This document shows positions 50,211-59,536 of a stretch of DNA of 64,000 nucleotides, in pieces. The DNA is taken from the NCBI GenBank assembly GCA_035503615.1, contig DATJTI010000071.1:53912-117911 (forward strand). Direction: 5' to 3'. The position numbers and the translations under genes were made by a program. Every line of letters starts with the position of its first letter. Within the stretch, counting starts at the first letter, position 1. This DNA is from AP-15 sp035503615. GTDB lineage: Bacteria > Pseudomonadota > Alphaproteobacteria > ATCC43930 > CGMCC-115725. Under the pieces are notes generated by a model. The model had not been told where the DNA came from. It ran no database searches and was given only the letters and a program-made list of their open reading frames with translations.

Positions 50211-51560
50211 ATGAATGGCAGGCAGCAGGTCGGACGAGTGCATGTCGTCGGTGCCGGGCTCGCCGGGCTCGCGGCGGCTGTCGAGCTCGCCGCGAGCGGG
50301 TATCCGGTCCGGCTGTACGAGGCGGCAGGACAGGCCGGCGGCCGCTGCCGCTCGTATTTCGATGCCGAGCTCGGCTGTCGCATCGACAATGGCAATCATC
50401 TGGTGCTGTCCGGCAACCGCGGCACGATCGGCTATCTCGGCCGGATCGGCGGCCTCGACACGATCGCGGGGCCGGCCGACGCGGCCTTTGCCTTTTTCGA
50501 CGCAGAAAGCAGCGAGCGCTGGGAGCTGCGCCCAAATCCGGGCGCGGTGCCGTGGTGGGTCCTGCGGCCGCAGCGACGGGTTCCTGGCAGCAGTCCCACG
50601 GATTATCTCGAAGTGCTGGCGCTACGTTCCGCCGGTGCGGCGGCGACGGTCGCCGAGGTGCTCGAACGCGGACGCCCGCTGTTTCATCGCTTGTGGGAGC
50701 CGCTCGCCGTGGCGGCGCTCAACACCCGCGTCGAGCGTGCTTCGGCACGGCTGTTCTGGCATATCCTGGCGGAAACCCTGGGCCGCGGCGGCGCCCAATG
50801 CCGGCCGTTGCTGCCGTGCCTGGGGCTGTCCGAGACGTTTGTCGAGCCGGCGCTCGAGACCCTGCGCAAGGCCGGCGCCGAAATCAGGTTCGGCACCCGG
50901 CTGCGCGCGCTCGTATTCGCGGCCGATCATGTGGCGGGGCTCGCCTTCGACGCCGGGACCGTCGTGCTCGACCGATGTGACGACCTGGTCCTGGCGGTGC
51001 CGGCGGCGGTCGCCGCCCGGCTGGTACCGGAACTTACCGTGCCGGACGCGTTTTCGCCGATCGTCAACGCGCATTTCCGCTGTCCGGCACCGCCTGGCGC
51101 GCCGCTCCTGATCGGCATTGTCGGCGGCACCGCCGAGTGGGTCTTTTGCAAGCGCGGCGTGTTGTCGGTCACGGTCAGCGCCGCCGACCGGATTGTCGAC
51201 CACCCAGCCGACGCGTTGCGAGAGATGTTGTGGCGCGATGTCGCGGCGGCGTACCGGCTCCCGCCCGAACCGGTGCCGGCGGCGCGCATCGTCAAGGAGC
51301 GGCGGGCGACATTTCTCGCCAGTCCGGAACAGTTGCAGCGGCGCCCGGCCGCGGCGACGCGCTGGCCGAACCTCGTGCTGGCCGGCGATTACACGGCAAC
51401 CGGCTTGCCGGCGACGATCGAGGGCGCTATTGGCTCCGGCCTCGCCGCCAGCCGCGTGGTGACAGCGCGGCGACGTGAAGCTTCTCGGCTGCCGGCAGGG
51501 ATCGCCGGCGCCGTGGCGGTTCGGCAATGGAACCGACAACGACGGCACCAATATCGATGA
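50211..51560 (+). CDS. hpnE: Hydroxysqualene dehydroxylase HpnE
   Basis: A 449-residue FAD-dependent amine oxidase-fold enzyme that reduces hydroxysqualene to squalene. The FAD dinucleotide loop is VHVVGAGLAGLAAAVELAAS with the Glu of LYEAAGQAGGRCRSY. CRIDNGNHLVLSGN, PLFHRLWEPLAVAALNTRVE and the C-terminal LVLAGDYTATGLPATIEGAI, GSGLAASRVV (FAD-contacting end) complete the family pattern. The stop overlaps the shc start as ATGA. Confidence 0.93.
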   Translation: MNGRQQVGRVHVVGAGLAGLAAAVELAASGYPVRLYEAAGQAGGRCRSYFDAELGCRIDNGNHLVLSGNRGTIGYLGRIGGLDTIAGPADAAFAFFDAESSERWELRPNPGAVPWWVLRPQRRVPGSSPTDYLEVLALRSAGAAATVAEVLERGRPLFHRLWEPLAVAALNTRVERASARLFWHILAETLGRGGAQCRPLLPCLGLSETFVEPALETLRKAGAEIRFGTRLRALVFAADHVAGLAFDAGTVVLDRCDDLVLAVPAAVAARLVPELTVPDAFSPIVNAHFRCPAPPGAPLLIGIVGGTAEWVFCKRGVLSVTVSAADRIVDHPADALREMLWRDVAAAYRLPPEPVPAARIVKERRATFLASPEQLQRRPAAATRWPNLVLAGDYTATGLPATIEGAIGSGLAASRVVTARRREASRLPAGIAGAVAVRQWNRQRRHQYR

Positions 51561-53524
51561 ACCCCGCGCCAGCAATGCCCGGCGAGACCGCGGTCGGCAT
51601 CGCGCCCGACCGGCTGCACCGGCACGAGCTCGACCGCGCCGTGGCCCGCGCCGCCGCCGCATTGACCGGCCTGCAGCAGCAGGATGGCCATTGGCGGTTC
51701 GAGCTCGAAGCCGATGCGACAATCCCGGCCGAATACATCCTGCTGCAGCATTATCTCGACTGCATCGAACCCGAGCGCGAAAGAAGGATTGCCCGCTTTA
51801 TTCGCGACCGGCAGGGCGAGGATGGCGGCTGGCCGTTGTTCCATGGCGGGGGGCTCGACCTCAGCTGCTCGGTCAAGGCCTATTTCGCGCTGAAGGCCGC
51901 CGGCGACGCCGTGAACGCGCCGCACATGGCCCGGGCACGGCGAGCGATCCTCGAACGGGGCGGCGCGCAGCGCTGCAATGTCTTCACCCGCATCCTGCTC
52001 GCGCTGTTTGGCGAAGTCCCGTGGCGCGCGGTACCGGTGATGCCGGTCGAGATCATGCTGCTGCCGCGCTGGTCGCCGTTTCACCTGGCCAAGGTCTCGT
52101 ATTGGTCGCGCACGGTGCTGGTGCCGCTCCTGGTGCTGATGGCGCTGCGGCCGCGCGCGCGCAATCCCCGGCGGATCACGATCCCTGAGCTGTTTACAAC
52201 GCCTGCGGAACAGGTGCGCAGCTGGATCGGTGGATCGACCGCCTCGCCATGGGCGGTTATCTTCGGGCTGCTCGACCGGGTGCTGCGCCGGGCCGAGCCG
52301 TGGTTTCCAGCGGGACTGCGACGGCGGGCGATCGACCGCGCCGTGGCTTTTGTGACCGAACGGCTCAATGGCGAGGACGGCCTCGGCGGGATCTTTCCGG
52401 CGATGGCGAACTCGTTGATGATGTTCGATGGCCTCGGCTATGCCGCGGACCATCCCGAGCGGCGCATGGCCGTCGCGGCGATCGACAAGCTCGTGGTCTC
52501 CGCCGAGCGCAGCTATTGCCAGCCCTGCCTGTCGCCGGTGTGGGATACTGCGCTCGCCTGCCATGCGCTGGTCGAGACCGGCGACCCGAAGATCGAACCC
52601 GCGATCGGGCGCGCCCTCGACTGGCTCGCCGCCAGGCAGGTGCTGGAGACCAAGGGCGATTGGGCGGCGGCACGCCCAAGGCTGCGGCCGGGCGGCTGGG
52701 CGTTCCAGTACCAAAACCCCTATTACCCCGATGTCGACGACACTGCGGCGGTCGGCCTGGCACTCGACCGGTTCGACCGCGCTCGCTACCGCACCAGGGT
52801 CGATCGCGCGGCGGAATGGGTCATCGGCATGCAGAGCCGCAATGGCGGCTGGGGATCGTTCGACGCCGACAACACACACTATTATTTGAACCATATCCCG
52901 TTTGCCGATCACGGTGCGCTGCTCGATCCGCCGACCGCCGATGTCAGCGCCCGCTGTCTCGGGCTGCTCGCCCAGCTAGGCCATGACCGGTCCCATCCCG
53001 CGGTCGCGGCGGCGATCGCCTTTCTGCGCCGCGAGCAGGAAGCGGATGGCAGCTGGTTTGGTCGCTGGGGCACCAATTACATCTATGGCACCTGGTCGGT
53101 TCTGGCCGGCCTTGGCGCGATCGGCATCGACCCGCAGGACCCGGCGATCCGCCGCGCGGTCGGCTGGCTGCTCGACCGGCAGCGCGCCGATGGCGGCTGG
53201 GGCGAATGCGAAGAATCGTACTGGCCGGGCCAGCCGCATGGTCGCGCCGCGTACAGCACGCCATCGCAGACGGCCTGGGCATTGCTCGGCCTGATGACTG
53301 CCGGGGAGGGGCACAATCCGGCAGTGCGCCGGGGCGTCGGCTTTCTGATCGATACCCAGAAAGAGAACGGCCAGTGGGACGAGCCGTGGTTTACCGCGGT
53401 CGGGTTCCCGCGCGTCTTCTTCCTGCGCTATCACGGATATAGCAGCTATTTTCCGCTATGGGCATTGGCGCGCTATCGCCGGCTCGCGGCAAACGGGTTC
53501 CGGCTCGAACGGCTCGGGATTTGA
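51557..53524 (+). CDS. shc: Squalene-hopene cyclase (HpnF)
   Basis: A 655-residue monotopic membrane cyclase that folds squalene to hopene or hopanol. The acid catalyst motif DVDD is at about residues 392-395. Multiple QW repeats appear as QQDGHWRFELEADAT, GEDGGWPLFHGGG, GGWAFQYQNPYYPDVDDTAA, QSRNGGWGSFDADNTHYYLN, EADGSWFGRWGTNYIYGTW, RADGGWGECEESYWPGQPHG and QKENGQWDEPWFTAVGFPRV. Full length. ATG 51557 is chosen for its overlap with the hpnE stop. ATG 51527 would add ten residues. Confidence 0.97.
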   Translation: MNPAPAMPGETAVGIAPDRLHRHELDRAVARAAAALTGLQQQDGHWRFELEADATIPAEYILLQHYLDCIEPERERRIARFIRDRQGEDGGWPLFHGGGLDLSCSVKAYFALKAAGDAVNAPHMARARRAILERGGAQRCNVFTRILLALFGEVPWRAVPVMPVEIMLLPRWSPFHLAKVSYWSRTVLVPLLVLMALRPRARNPRRITIPELFTTPAEQVRSWIGGSTASPWAVIFGLLDRVLRRAEPWFPAGLRRRAIDRAVAFVTERLNGEDGLGGIFPAMANSLMMFDGLGYAADHPERRMAVAAIDKLVVSAERSYCQPCLSPVWDTALACHALVETGDPKIEPAIGRALDWLAARQVLETKGDWAAARPRLRPGGWAFQYQNPYYPDVDDTAAVGLALDRFDRARYRTRVDRAAEWVIGMQSRNGGWGSFDADNTHYYLNHIPFADHGALLDPPTADVSARCLGLLAQLGHDRSHPAVAAAIAFLRREQEADGSWFGRWGTNYIYGTWSVLAGLGAIGIDPQDPAIRRAVGWLLDRQRADGGWGECEESYWPGQPHGRAAYSTPSQTAWALLGLMTAGEGHNPAVRRGVGFLIDTQKENGQWDEPWFTAVGFPRVFFLRYHGYSSYFPLWALARYRRLAANGFRLERLGI

Positions 53525-53579
53525 CCCGGAGGCGGCGTCCGGCCGATGCCGACCCGCAGGACGGCGCAGGCCCCGGCGG

Positions 53580-54242
53580 GTGAGGCTTGTCTGCGTCTGC
53601 GGGCTCGCCGCCGAGGCGAGGCGCGCGCGGCGGTCGGGACTTTGCCCGATCGTCGGTGCCGGCGACCGGGCGCGCACCGCGGCACTGATCACCGCCGCCG
53701 GCAACGGCATCGATTGCCTCATCAGCTTCGGCATCGCCGGCGCCTTGGCACCGCTGCTGCAGACCGGCGACGTGGTGATATCGACCGAAGTGGTCGCCAC
53801 CGGCGGCAGCTGGCGCGCACCCGCGTCGTTTCGCCGCGACATCGCTGGCCTCGCGGATGCTCTGGGGGTGCATCAGGGTGCGGTGCTGGGGGCGCCGGTT
53901 ATCCTCGCAACCGCCGAGGCAAAGCGCCAGGCGCGGGACCAGACCGGTGCCGTGGCGGTCGATCTCGAAAGTGACCTTGTCGCCGATGGCGCGGCACGAG
54001 CCGGCATTCCATTCGTCGTCATTCGGGCGATCGCCGACCCCGCCGCGCGCGACCTGCCGCCGGCGGCGTTGCTGCCGCTTGCCGCAAACGGGACCGCACA
54101 GTTGCCGGCAGTGCTCGCGTCCCTGGTGCACGACCCCCGCCAGTTCGGCCCGCTCTTCACTCTTGCGCGTGAAACCCGCGCAGCGCTCGCAGCACTAATG
54201 CGGCCGGCCCAGGCGCTCCAGCGACGGCTCGCCACGGCCTAG
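53580..54242 (+). CDS. hpnG: Hopanoid-associated phosphorylase HpnG
   Basis: A 220-residue nucleoside phosphorylase-fold protein. It acts on adenosylhopane to remove adenine and leave a phosphoribosyl hopane for side-chain building. It shows LVCVCGLAAEARRARRSG, DCLISFGIAGALAPLLQTGD, GAVAVDLESDLVADGAARAG (purine-binding Glu-Ser region) and FVVIRAIADPAARDLPPAAL. The start is GTG at 53580. It is the last plus-strand gene of the ccm-hpn run, 55 nt after shc, and is followed by a large inverted repeat. Confidence 0.9.
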   Translation: MRLVCVCGLAAEARRARRSGLCPIVGAGDRARTAALITAAGNGIDCLISFGIAGALAPLLQTGDVVISTEVVATGGSWRAPASFRRDIAGLADALGVHQGAVLGAPVILATAEAKRQARDQTGAVAVDLESDLVADGAARAGIPFVVIRAIADPAARDLPPAALLPLAANGTAQLPAVLASLVHDPRQFGPLFTLARETRAALAALMRPAQALQRRLATA

Positions 54243-54297
54243 AGCAGGATCGGCTGAAATGGAAACATGGCTTCCAGTTCAGGCATGACTCCTGCTC
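54242..54297. terminator. Large inverted repeat between convergent hpnG and hpnH
   Basis: GAGCAGGA (54242-54249) and TCCTGCTC (54290-54297) enclose an inner pair TGGAA/TTCCA. A further GAGCAGGATTC-like copy follows at about 54315. It could serve as a bidirectional terminator or be one copy of a dispersed intergenic element. No T-tract. Confidence 0.45.
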
Positions 54298-54322
54298 CCG
54301 ATTCCAAAGACGCGAGCAGGAT

Positions 54323-55471
54323 TCACGGATCGGATCGGAACGCGGTGCGCTCCGAGCCGGTACGATCATGACCGAGCCGGGCCATCGCCTCGGCGACGTG
54401 GCGCGACATCACATATTCGGCCGGGCGCTGCCGGTCGAGCGGGATTTCCGGCGCCATCACGCCGGTGGTGCGCACCCCGCGCAAGGCCACCGTGGCCGCC
54501 TTCAGCGGGTGGCGCACCGAATCGACGACCGCGGTCGCCTCGTAGCCGCTATGCACCATGCACTGCGCGCATTTCTCGTAATTGCCGGTGCCATAGGCGT
54601 CCCAGTCGGTCTCCTCCATCAGCTCCTTGAAGGATTTGGCATAGCCCTCGCCGAGCAGGTAGCACGGCCGCTGCCAGCCAAAGAAATTGCGGGTCGGGTT
54701 GCCCCAGGGGGTGCAGCGGTAGGGCTGGTTGCCCGCCAGGAAATCGAGAAACAGGCTCGACTGGTTGAACGACCAGCGCCGGCTGCGGCGGGCCAGGATG
54801 CCGCGAAACAGCTCCTTGGTGCGCTGCCGGTTCAGAAAATGCTGCTGGTCGGGGGCGCGCTCATAGGCGTAGCCGGGCGACACCGTGATCCCGTCGATGC
54901 CGATCTCGCTGATCCGGTCGAAGAACCGGGCGACGCGTTCGGGCTCGGCCGTGTCGAACAGCGTGGCGTTGATGTTGACGCGGAAGCCGGCCGCCTTGGC
55001 CCGCGCGATCGCGGCCACCGCGCGGTCGTAGACTCCGTCCTGCGCGACCGCGCGATCATGCTCCTCGCGGTCGCCATCGAGATGCACGGTCCAGGCGAAA
55101 TAGGGGTCGGGCCGCAACTGATCGAGCCGCTTTTCGAGCAGCAGCGCGTTGGTGCACAGATAGACGAACTTCTTGCGCGCGATGATGCCTTCGACGATGG
55201 CACCGATATCGCGGTGCAGCAGCGGCTCGCCGCCGGCGAGGACAACGATCGGGGCGCCGCATTCATCGACCGCTGCGAGGCACTCGGCGACGCTGAGCCG
55301 CTGGTTCAAGATCGCATCCGGATAATCGATCTTGCCGCAGCCGGGGCAGGCGAGATTGCAGCGGAACAGCGGTTCGAGCATCAGCACCAGCGGGTACCGC
55401 TCCACCCGGCGTAGATGGCGGCCAAGCACATAGGCCCCAACCTTGACGGTTTGGCGCAACGGAATGGTCAC
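54323..55471 (-). CDS. hpnH: Adenosyl-hopene transferase HpnH (radical SAM)
   Basis: A 382-residue radical SAM enzyme that adds a 5'-deoxyadenosyl group to diploptene. The [4Fe-4S] motif is FRCNLACPGCGK with Cys38, Cys42 and Cys45. APIVVLAGGEPLLHRDIGAI, FVYLCTNALLLEKRLDQLRP, AWTVHLDGDREEHDRAVAQD and the C-terminal segment PTRNFFGWQRPCYLLGEGYA match the family. Start GTG 55471 has GAGG 7 nt upstream and matches the known N-terminus (TIPLRQTVKVGAYVLG). Transcribed with ispH on the minus strand. Confidence 0.94.
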   Translation of the reverse strand: MTIPLRQTVKVGAYVLGRHLRRVERYPLVLMLEPLFRCNLACPGCGKIDYPDAILNQRLSVAECLAAVDECGAPIVVLAGGEPLLHRDIGAIVEGIIARKKFVYLCTNALLLEKRLDQLRPDPYFAWTVHLDGDREEHDRAVAQDGVYDRAVAAIARAKAAGFRVNINATLFDTAEPERVARFFDRISEIGIDGITVSPGYAYERAPDQQHFLNRQRTKELFRGILARRSRRWSFNQSSLFLDFLAGNQPYRCTPWGNPTRNFFGWQRPCYLLGEGYAKSFKELMEETDWDAYGTGNYEKCAQCMVHSGYEATAVVDSVRHPLKAATVALRGVRTTGVMAPEIPLDRQRPAEYVMSRHVAEAMARLGHDRTGSERTAFRSDP

Positions 55472-55523
55472 GAGCGAACCTCGTCTGCGATTGATCCACG
55501 GGCTGTGCGGTCTTGAGCGGCGA

Positions 55524-56456
55524 TCAGCCGGCCGCCTCGGCGAGCTGCGGCGGCATCCGGAACCGAACATTCTCGGTGACGCCCGGCAGCACTTCGAGCT
55601 CGATCCGGCAAATCTCGCGCAGCCGGTCGATCAGCGCCTCGACCAATTCGGCCGGGGCCGAGGCACCGGCGGTGATGCCGACTGCGGCCGCACCTTCGAG
55701 CCAGCGCGGGTCGAGGGCCGCGGCATCCTCGATCAGATAGCTCGGCACCCCGCTCTCGGCGGCGATCTCGCGAAGCCGGTTCGAGTTCGAACTGTTTGGC
55801 GCGCCGACCACCAGCACGACATCGACGATCCGGGCGAGCTCACGCGCCGCCCGCTGACGGTTCTGTGTCGCGTAGCAGATATCCTTGGTGTCGGGCCCGA
55901 GGATCGTCGGAAACCGCGCCTTCAGCGCCTCGATGACCGCGCGCGTATCGTCGACGCTGAGCGTCGTCTGGGTGATAAAGGCGAGTTTGTCCGGGTCCGA
56001 CACCTGTAATCGGGCGACTTCCTCGGGACTCGAGATCAGATGGACGCGGCCGACGATCCGCCCCATCGTCCCGACGATCTCGGGATGCCCGGCATGCCCG
56101 ATCAGGACGATTTCGCGACCCTGATTCGCATAACGCTGCCCTTCGATATGCACCTTGGAGACGAGCGGACAGGTCGCATCGATGACCGGCAGGCCGCGCG
56201 CCCCGGCACGCTGCTCGATCGAACTGGCGACGCCATGGGCACTGAAGATCGTCACGCTGCCCGGCGGCACCTCGTCGATCTCGTCGACGAAATGCGCTCC
56301 TTTGCCGCGCAGCCGCTCGACAACATGCCGGTTATGGACGATTTCATGACGGACATAGATCGGCGGCCCATATTTTTCGAGCGCGCGCTCGACGATTTCG
56401 ATCGCCCGTTCGACCCCGGCGCAGAAACCTCTCGGCTGAGCTAGCACGACCCGCAT
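55524..56456 (-). CDS. ispH: 4-Hydroxy-3-methylbut-2-enyl diphosphate reductase
   Basis: A 310-residue iron-sulfur enzyme giving IPP and DMAPP in the last step of the MEP pathway. The three cluster cysteines are in QPRGFCAGVERAIEIV (Cys12), IDATCPLVSKVH (about 96) and DICYATQNRQRAARE (about 196). HEIVHNRHVVERLRGKGAHF and NSSNSNRLREIA are also conserved. The ATG at 56456 follows GAGGCGAG. It lies 52 nt ahead of hpnH on the same strand, linking precursor supply to hopanoid synthesis. Divergent from hpnI. Confidence 0.96.
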   Translation of the reverse strand: MRVVLAQPRGFCAGVERAIEIVERALEKYGPPIYVRHEIVHNRHVVERLRGKGAHFVDEIDEVPPGSVTIFSAHGVASSIEQRAGARGLPVIDATCPLVSKVHIEGQRYANQGREIVLIGHAGHPEIVGTMGRIVGRVHLISSPEEVARLQVSDPDKLAFITQTTLSVDDTRAVIEALKARFPTILGPDTKDICYATQNRQRAARELARIVDVVLVVGAPNSSNSNRLREIAAESGVPSYLIEDAAALDPRWLEGAAAVGITAGASAPAELVEALIDRLREICRIELEVLPGVTENVRFRMPPQLAEAAG

Positions 56457-56585
56457 GATCTCGCCTCGTCGCCCGATGGTCCCAAGCCCCGCCTGCGACA
56501 GCGTGCATATAGGCAGGCATCGCATCCCTGCCACAACTCGCGCCGTGGTGCACGCGCAATCGCCACCGGCCGTGATGGCGTTGCG

Positions 56586-57740
56586 ATGATGGCAGACCTT
56601 GCCATTGTGCTGGTGGTGCTGCCCGGCTGGATCTATCTCGGCGCCGCAGTACTGGCGGTGCGGCGTTTCGCCCGCCGCGCTCGTGCCGCTCGCGGCGCAA
56701 CCGGTGCGGCCGGCCCGGCGGTTACGATCCTCAAACCGCTGCACGGTGACGAGCCCGGCCTCTCTAAGAATCTGCGCTCGTTCGCCGATCAGGACTACCC
56801 GATGCGGCAGCAGATCGTGCTCGGGGTCAACGACCCGCGGGACGGCGCCCTCACCGCGGCTCGCGCGCTGGTTCGCGATCGCCCCGGCGACGATATCGCG
56901 CTCGTCATCGACCGGCATATCGACGGCGCCAACCACAAGGTGGCCAACCTTGCCAACATGCTGCGGGCGGCGCGTCACGACATGCTGGTGCTGGCCGACA
57001 GCGACATGCGGGTCGAGCGCGGCTACCTCACCGCGGTCACCGCACCGTTCGCGGATCCGCGCACCGGCCTTGTCACCTGCCTCTACAAGGCGGCGCCGAC
57101 CGGCGGAATGTGGTCGCAGCTCGGCGCCCTGCACATCAATTTCGGATTCCTGCCGGGCGCCATCCTGGCCGAGACGCTCGGCGTCGGCCATGGCTGCTTC
57201 GGTGCGACGATCGTGCTGCGCCGGCAGACTCTCGACCGGATCGGCGGATTTGCCCGGTTTCGCGACGAGCTTGCCGACGATCATCGTCTCGGCGAGGCGG
57301 TGCGCGCCGCGGGTCTTGCGGTCGTGCTGTCGGAGCATATCGTCGAGGCGCAGGTCAGCGAGCCCTCCTTTGCCGCGTTGTGGCATCACGAGCTGCGCTG
57401 GGCGCGCACGGTGCGCGGGCTGACCCCGTTGAGTTTCACCGGATCGATCGTGACGCACCCGCTGGCGCTGGCCGTGCTCGCCGCCGCAGTGACACGATTG
57501 GATCCGATCTGCGGGCTCGCTCTGGCAATCAGTTGGCTGTTGCGCTGGGCCGGCACGCGGGTGGTCGCCGGCGCGATCGGGGTCGAGGCGGCCGAGCCCT
57601 GGCTCCTTCCCATTCGCGACATCTTGTCCTTCGCGGTATTTGTCGCCAGTTTCTTTGGACGCAAAGTGTCGTGGCGGGACCGCAACTTTTGCGTCGCGGC
57701 GGACGGCCGCATCACCGCCGACGGAGACCAGGTCCGATGA
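56586..57740 (+). CDS. hpnI: Hopanoid glycosyltransferase HpnI
   Basis: A 384-residue membrane-bound family 2 glycosyltransferase that adds N-acetylglucosamine to bacteriohopanetetrol in characterised strains. It has an N-terminal helix, then VTILKPLHGDEPGLSKNLRS, DQDYPMRQQIVLGVNDPRDG, MLVLADSDMRVERGYL with the DSDM metal site, and GVGHGCFGATIVLRRQTLDR. FRDELADDHRLGEAVRAAGL and HHELRWARTVRGL (the Q/R-x-x-R-W-type motif) follow, then C-terminal helices. ATGA overlap with hpnJ. Confidence 0.92.
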   Translation: MMADLAIVLVVLPGWIYLGAAVLAVRRFARRARAARGATGAAGPAVTILKPLHGDEPGLSKNLRSFADQDYPMRQQIVLGVNDPRDGALTAARALVRDRPGDDIALVIDRHIDGANHKVANLANMLRAARHDMLVLADSDMRVERGYLTAVTAPFADPRTGLVTCLYKAAPTGGMWSQLGALHINFGFLPGAILAETLGVGHGCFGATIVLRRQTLDRIGGFARFRDELADDHRLGEAVRAAGLAVVLSEHIVEAQVSEPSFAALWHHELRWARTVRGLTPLSFTGSIVTHPLALAVLAAAVTRLDPICGLALAISWLLRWAGTRVVAGAIGVEAAEPWLLPIRDILSFAVFVASFFGRKVSWRDRNFCVAADGRITADGDQVR

Positions 57741-59164
57741 TGAAGACCCTGTTCCTGCACCCCCCGTCATTCGACGGGTTCGACGGCGGCGCCGGCTCGC
57801 GCTACCAGGCGCGGCGCGAGATCCGCTCGTTCTGGTACCCGACCTGGCTGGCGCAGCCGGCGGCACTGCTGCCGCGGAGCCGGCTCGTCGATGCCCCGCC
57901 GGCGCGTCTCAGGCTTGCCGACATCCTGCCGCTCGCCGGCGAATACGAGCTTGCGGTACTGCACACCTCGACCCCGTCCTTTGCGTCCGACGCCAAAGTC
58001 GCCGAGGCACTCAAGGACGCCAATCCGCGGCTGAAGATCGGCATGGTCGGCGCCAAGGTCGCGGTCGAGCCGGAGGACAGCCTGAAGGCGTCCAGCGCGC
58101 TCGATTTTGTCGCCCGCGAGGAATTCGACTTTACGATCAAGGAGGTGGCCGAGGGCCGGCGGTTCGAGGCGATCGACGGGCTGAGCTGGCGCAACGCCGG
58201 CGGCGGCGTCATCCACAACCGCGACCGCGCGATCCTCGAAGACATGGACCAGCTGCCCTTTGTCAGCGAAGTCTACCAGCGCGACCTGAAAATCGAGAAC
58301 TATTTCATCGGCTACCTGCAGCATCCCTATCTGTCGCTTTATACCGGGCGCGGCTGCCGCTCCAAATGCACCTTCTGCCTGTGGCCGCAGACGGTCGGCG
58401 GGCACCGCTACCGGGTGCGCTCGGTCGCGCATGTGATCGAGGAGATCCGCCAGGCGAAAGCCTGGTTCCCGCAAGTCAAGGAATTCTTTTTCGACGACGA
58501 CACTTTTACCGACGACCGCCCGCGCGCCGAGGCGATCGCCCGCGAACTGGGCAAACTCGGCGTGACCTGGTCGTGCAACGCCAAGGCCAACGTGCCGCGT
58601 GCGACCCTCGAAGTGCTGCGCGACAACGGGTTGCGGCTGCTGCTGGTCGGCTACGAGACCGGCAACCAGCAGATCCTGAACAACATCAAGAAGGGCATGC
58701 GGATCGACGTCGCCCGCCGCTTTACCAAGGATTGTCACGAACTCGGGATCAGGATCCACGGCACCTTCATTCTCGGCCTGCCCGGTGAAACCAAGGAAAC
58801 GATCGAGGAAACCATCCGCTTTGCCGGCGAGATCAACCCGCACACGATCCAGGTGTCGCTGGCCGCCCCCTATCCCGGTACGGCACTATACCAGGAGGCG
58901 GTCGAAAATGGCTGGCTCGACGCAGCACATGCCGAATTGACTGACGAGCGCGGTGTGCAAATTGCACCGCTGCACTACCCGCATTTGTCGCACACCGAGA
59001 TCTTCCAGTCGCTCGAAACCTTCTACAAGCGCTTCTACTTCCGCCGCAAAAAGATCGCGGCACTGGTTGCGGAGATGATCAAGAGCCCACCGATGATGCG
59101 CCGCCGCCTGCGCGAAGGTGTCGAATTTTTTCATTTCCTGCGCCATCGGGAGATGGCCGGCTGA
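57737..59164 (+). CDS. hpnJ: Hopanoid radical SAM protein HpnJ
   Basis: A 475-residue B12-binding-type radical SAM protein, proposed to build the cyclitol ring of composite hopanoids. MMKTLFLHPPSFDGFDGGAG opens the protein, then YQARREIRSFWYPTWLAQPA, an N-terminal cobalamin-like domain, and the radical SAM motif CRSKCTFCLWPQTVGGHRYR (Cys about 207, 211 and 214). FFFDDDTFTDDRPRAEAIAR and FILGLPGETKETIEETIRFA are typical. The start overlaps the hpnI stop. hpnK follows only after an intervening toxin/antitoxin module. Confidence 0.93.
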   Translation: MMKTLFLHPPSFDGFDGGAGSRYQARREIRSFWYPTWLAQPAALLPRSRLVDAPPARLRLADILPLAGEYELAVLHTSTPSFASDAKVAEALKDANPRLKIGMVGAKVAVEPEDSLKASSALDFVAREEFDFTIKEVAEGRRFEAIDGLSWRNAGGGVIHNRDRAILEDMDQLPFVSEVYQRDLKIENYFIGYLQHPYLSLYTGRGCRSKCTFCLWPQTVGGHRYRVRSVAHVIEEIRQAKAWFPQVKEFFFDDDTFTDDRPRAEAIARELGKLGVTWSCNAKANVPRATLEVLRDNGLRLLLVGYETGNQQILNNIKKGMRIDVARRFTKDCHELGIRIHGTFILGLPGETKETIEETIRFAGEINPHTIQVSLAAPYPGTALYQEAVENGWLDAAHAELTDERGVQIAPLHYPHLSHTEIFQSLETFYKRFYFRRKKIAALVAEMIKSPPMMRRRLREGVEFFHFLRHREMAG

Positions 59165-59305
59165 CTTCACCAGCATGGATCAGGTCGTGGAAGTTCTTGC
59201 GCCACGCAGAACGGAACCGGCTGGCTTTGCGCCGACCGGTAAAGGGATTAGCTTTGCGTCGGGCAAGTCGTGTGATTGATATACGGGATGGCGTCGGAGT
59301 GTTTG

Positions 59306-59536
59306 ATGACCGAACTTCTGGATCGAGCGCTTGCTGCCGTGCGCACTCTTCCTCCGGAGGCGCAAGACGACATCGCGCACATCGTTCTGAGGCTGGCTGG
59401 AGCGGATGATGAACCGCCGGCATCCCTCACGCCCGACGAGCAAGCCGTCATCGCCGCCTCGAAAGCCGCGGCCGCCCGCGGCGAGTTTGCGACCGACGAA
59501 GAGGTGCGTGCCGTCTGGGCCAGATACGGCCTGTGA
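59306..59536 (+). CDS. Antitoxin of a ParE/RelE-type module
   Basis: A 76-residue protein. MTELLDRALAAVRTLPPEAQ, DDIAHIVLRLAG, an acidic linker, then SLTPDEQAVIAASKAAAARG, EFATDEEVRAVWARYGL. This arrangement is that of small antitoxins paired with ParE/RelE toxins. The C-terminal helix pair GEFATDEEVRAVWAKxGL recurs in the family. The ATG at 59306 has GGAG 6 nt upstream. The stop overlaps the toxin GTG start by 4 nt. GC content is lower than that of the flanking hpn genes. Confidence 0.78.
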   Translation: MTELLDRALAAVRTLPPEAQDDIAHIVLRLAGADDEPPASLTPDEQAVIAASKAAAARGEFATDEEVRAVWARYGL

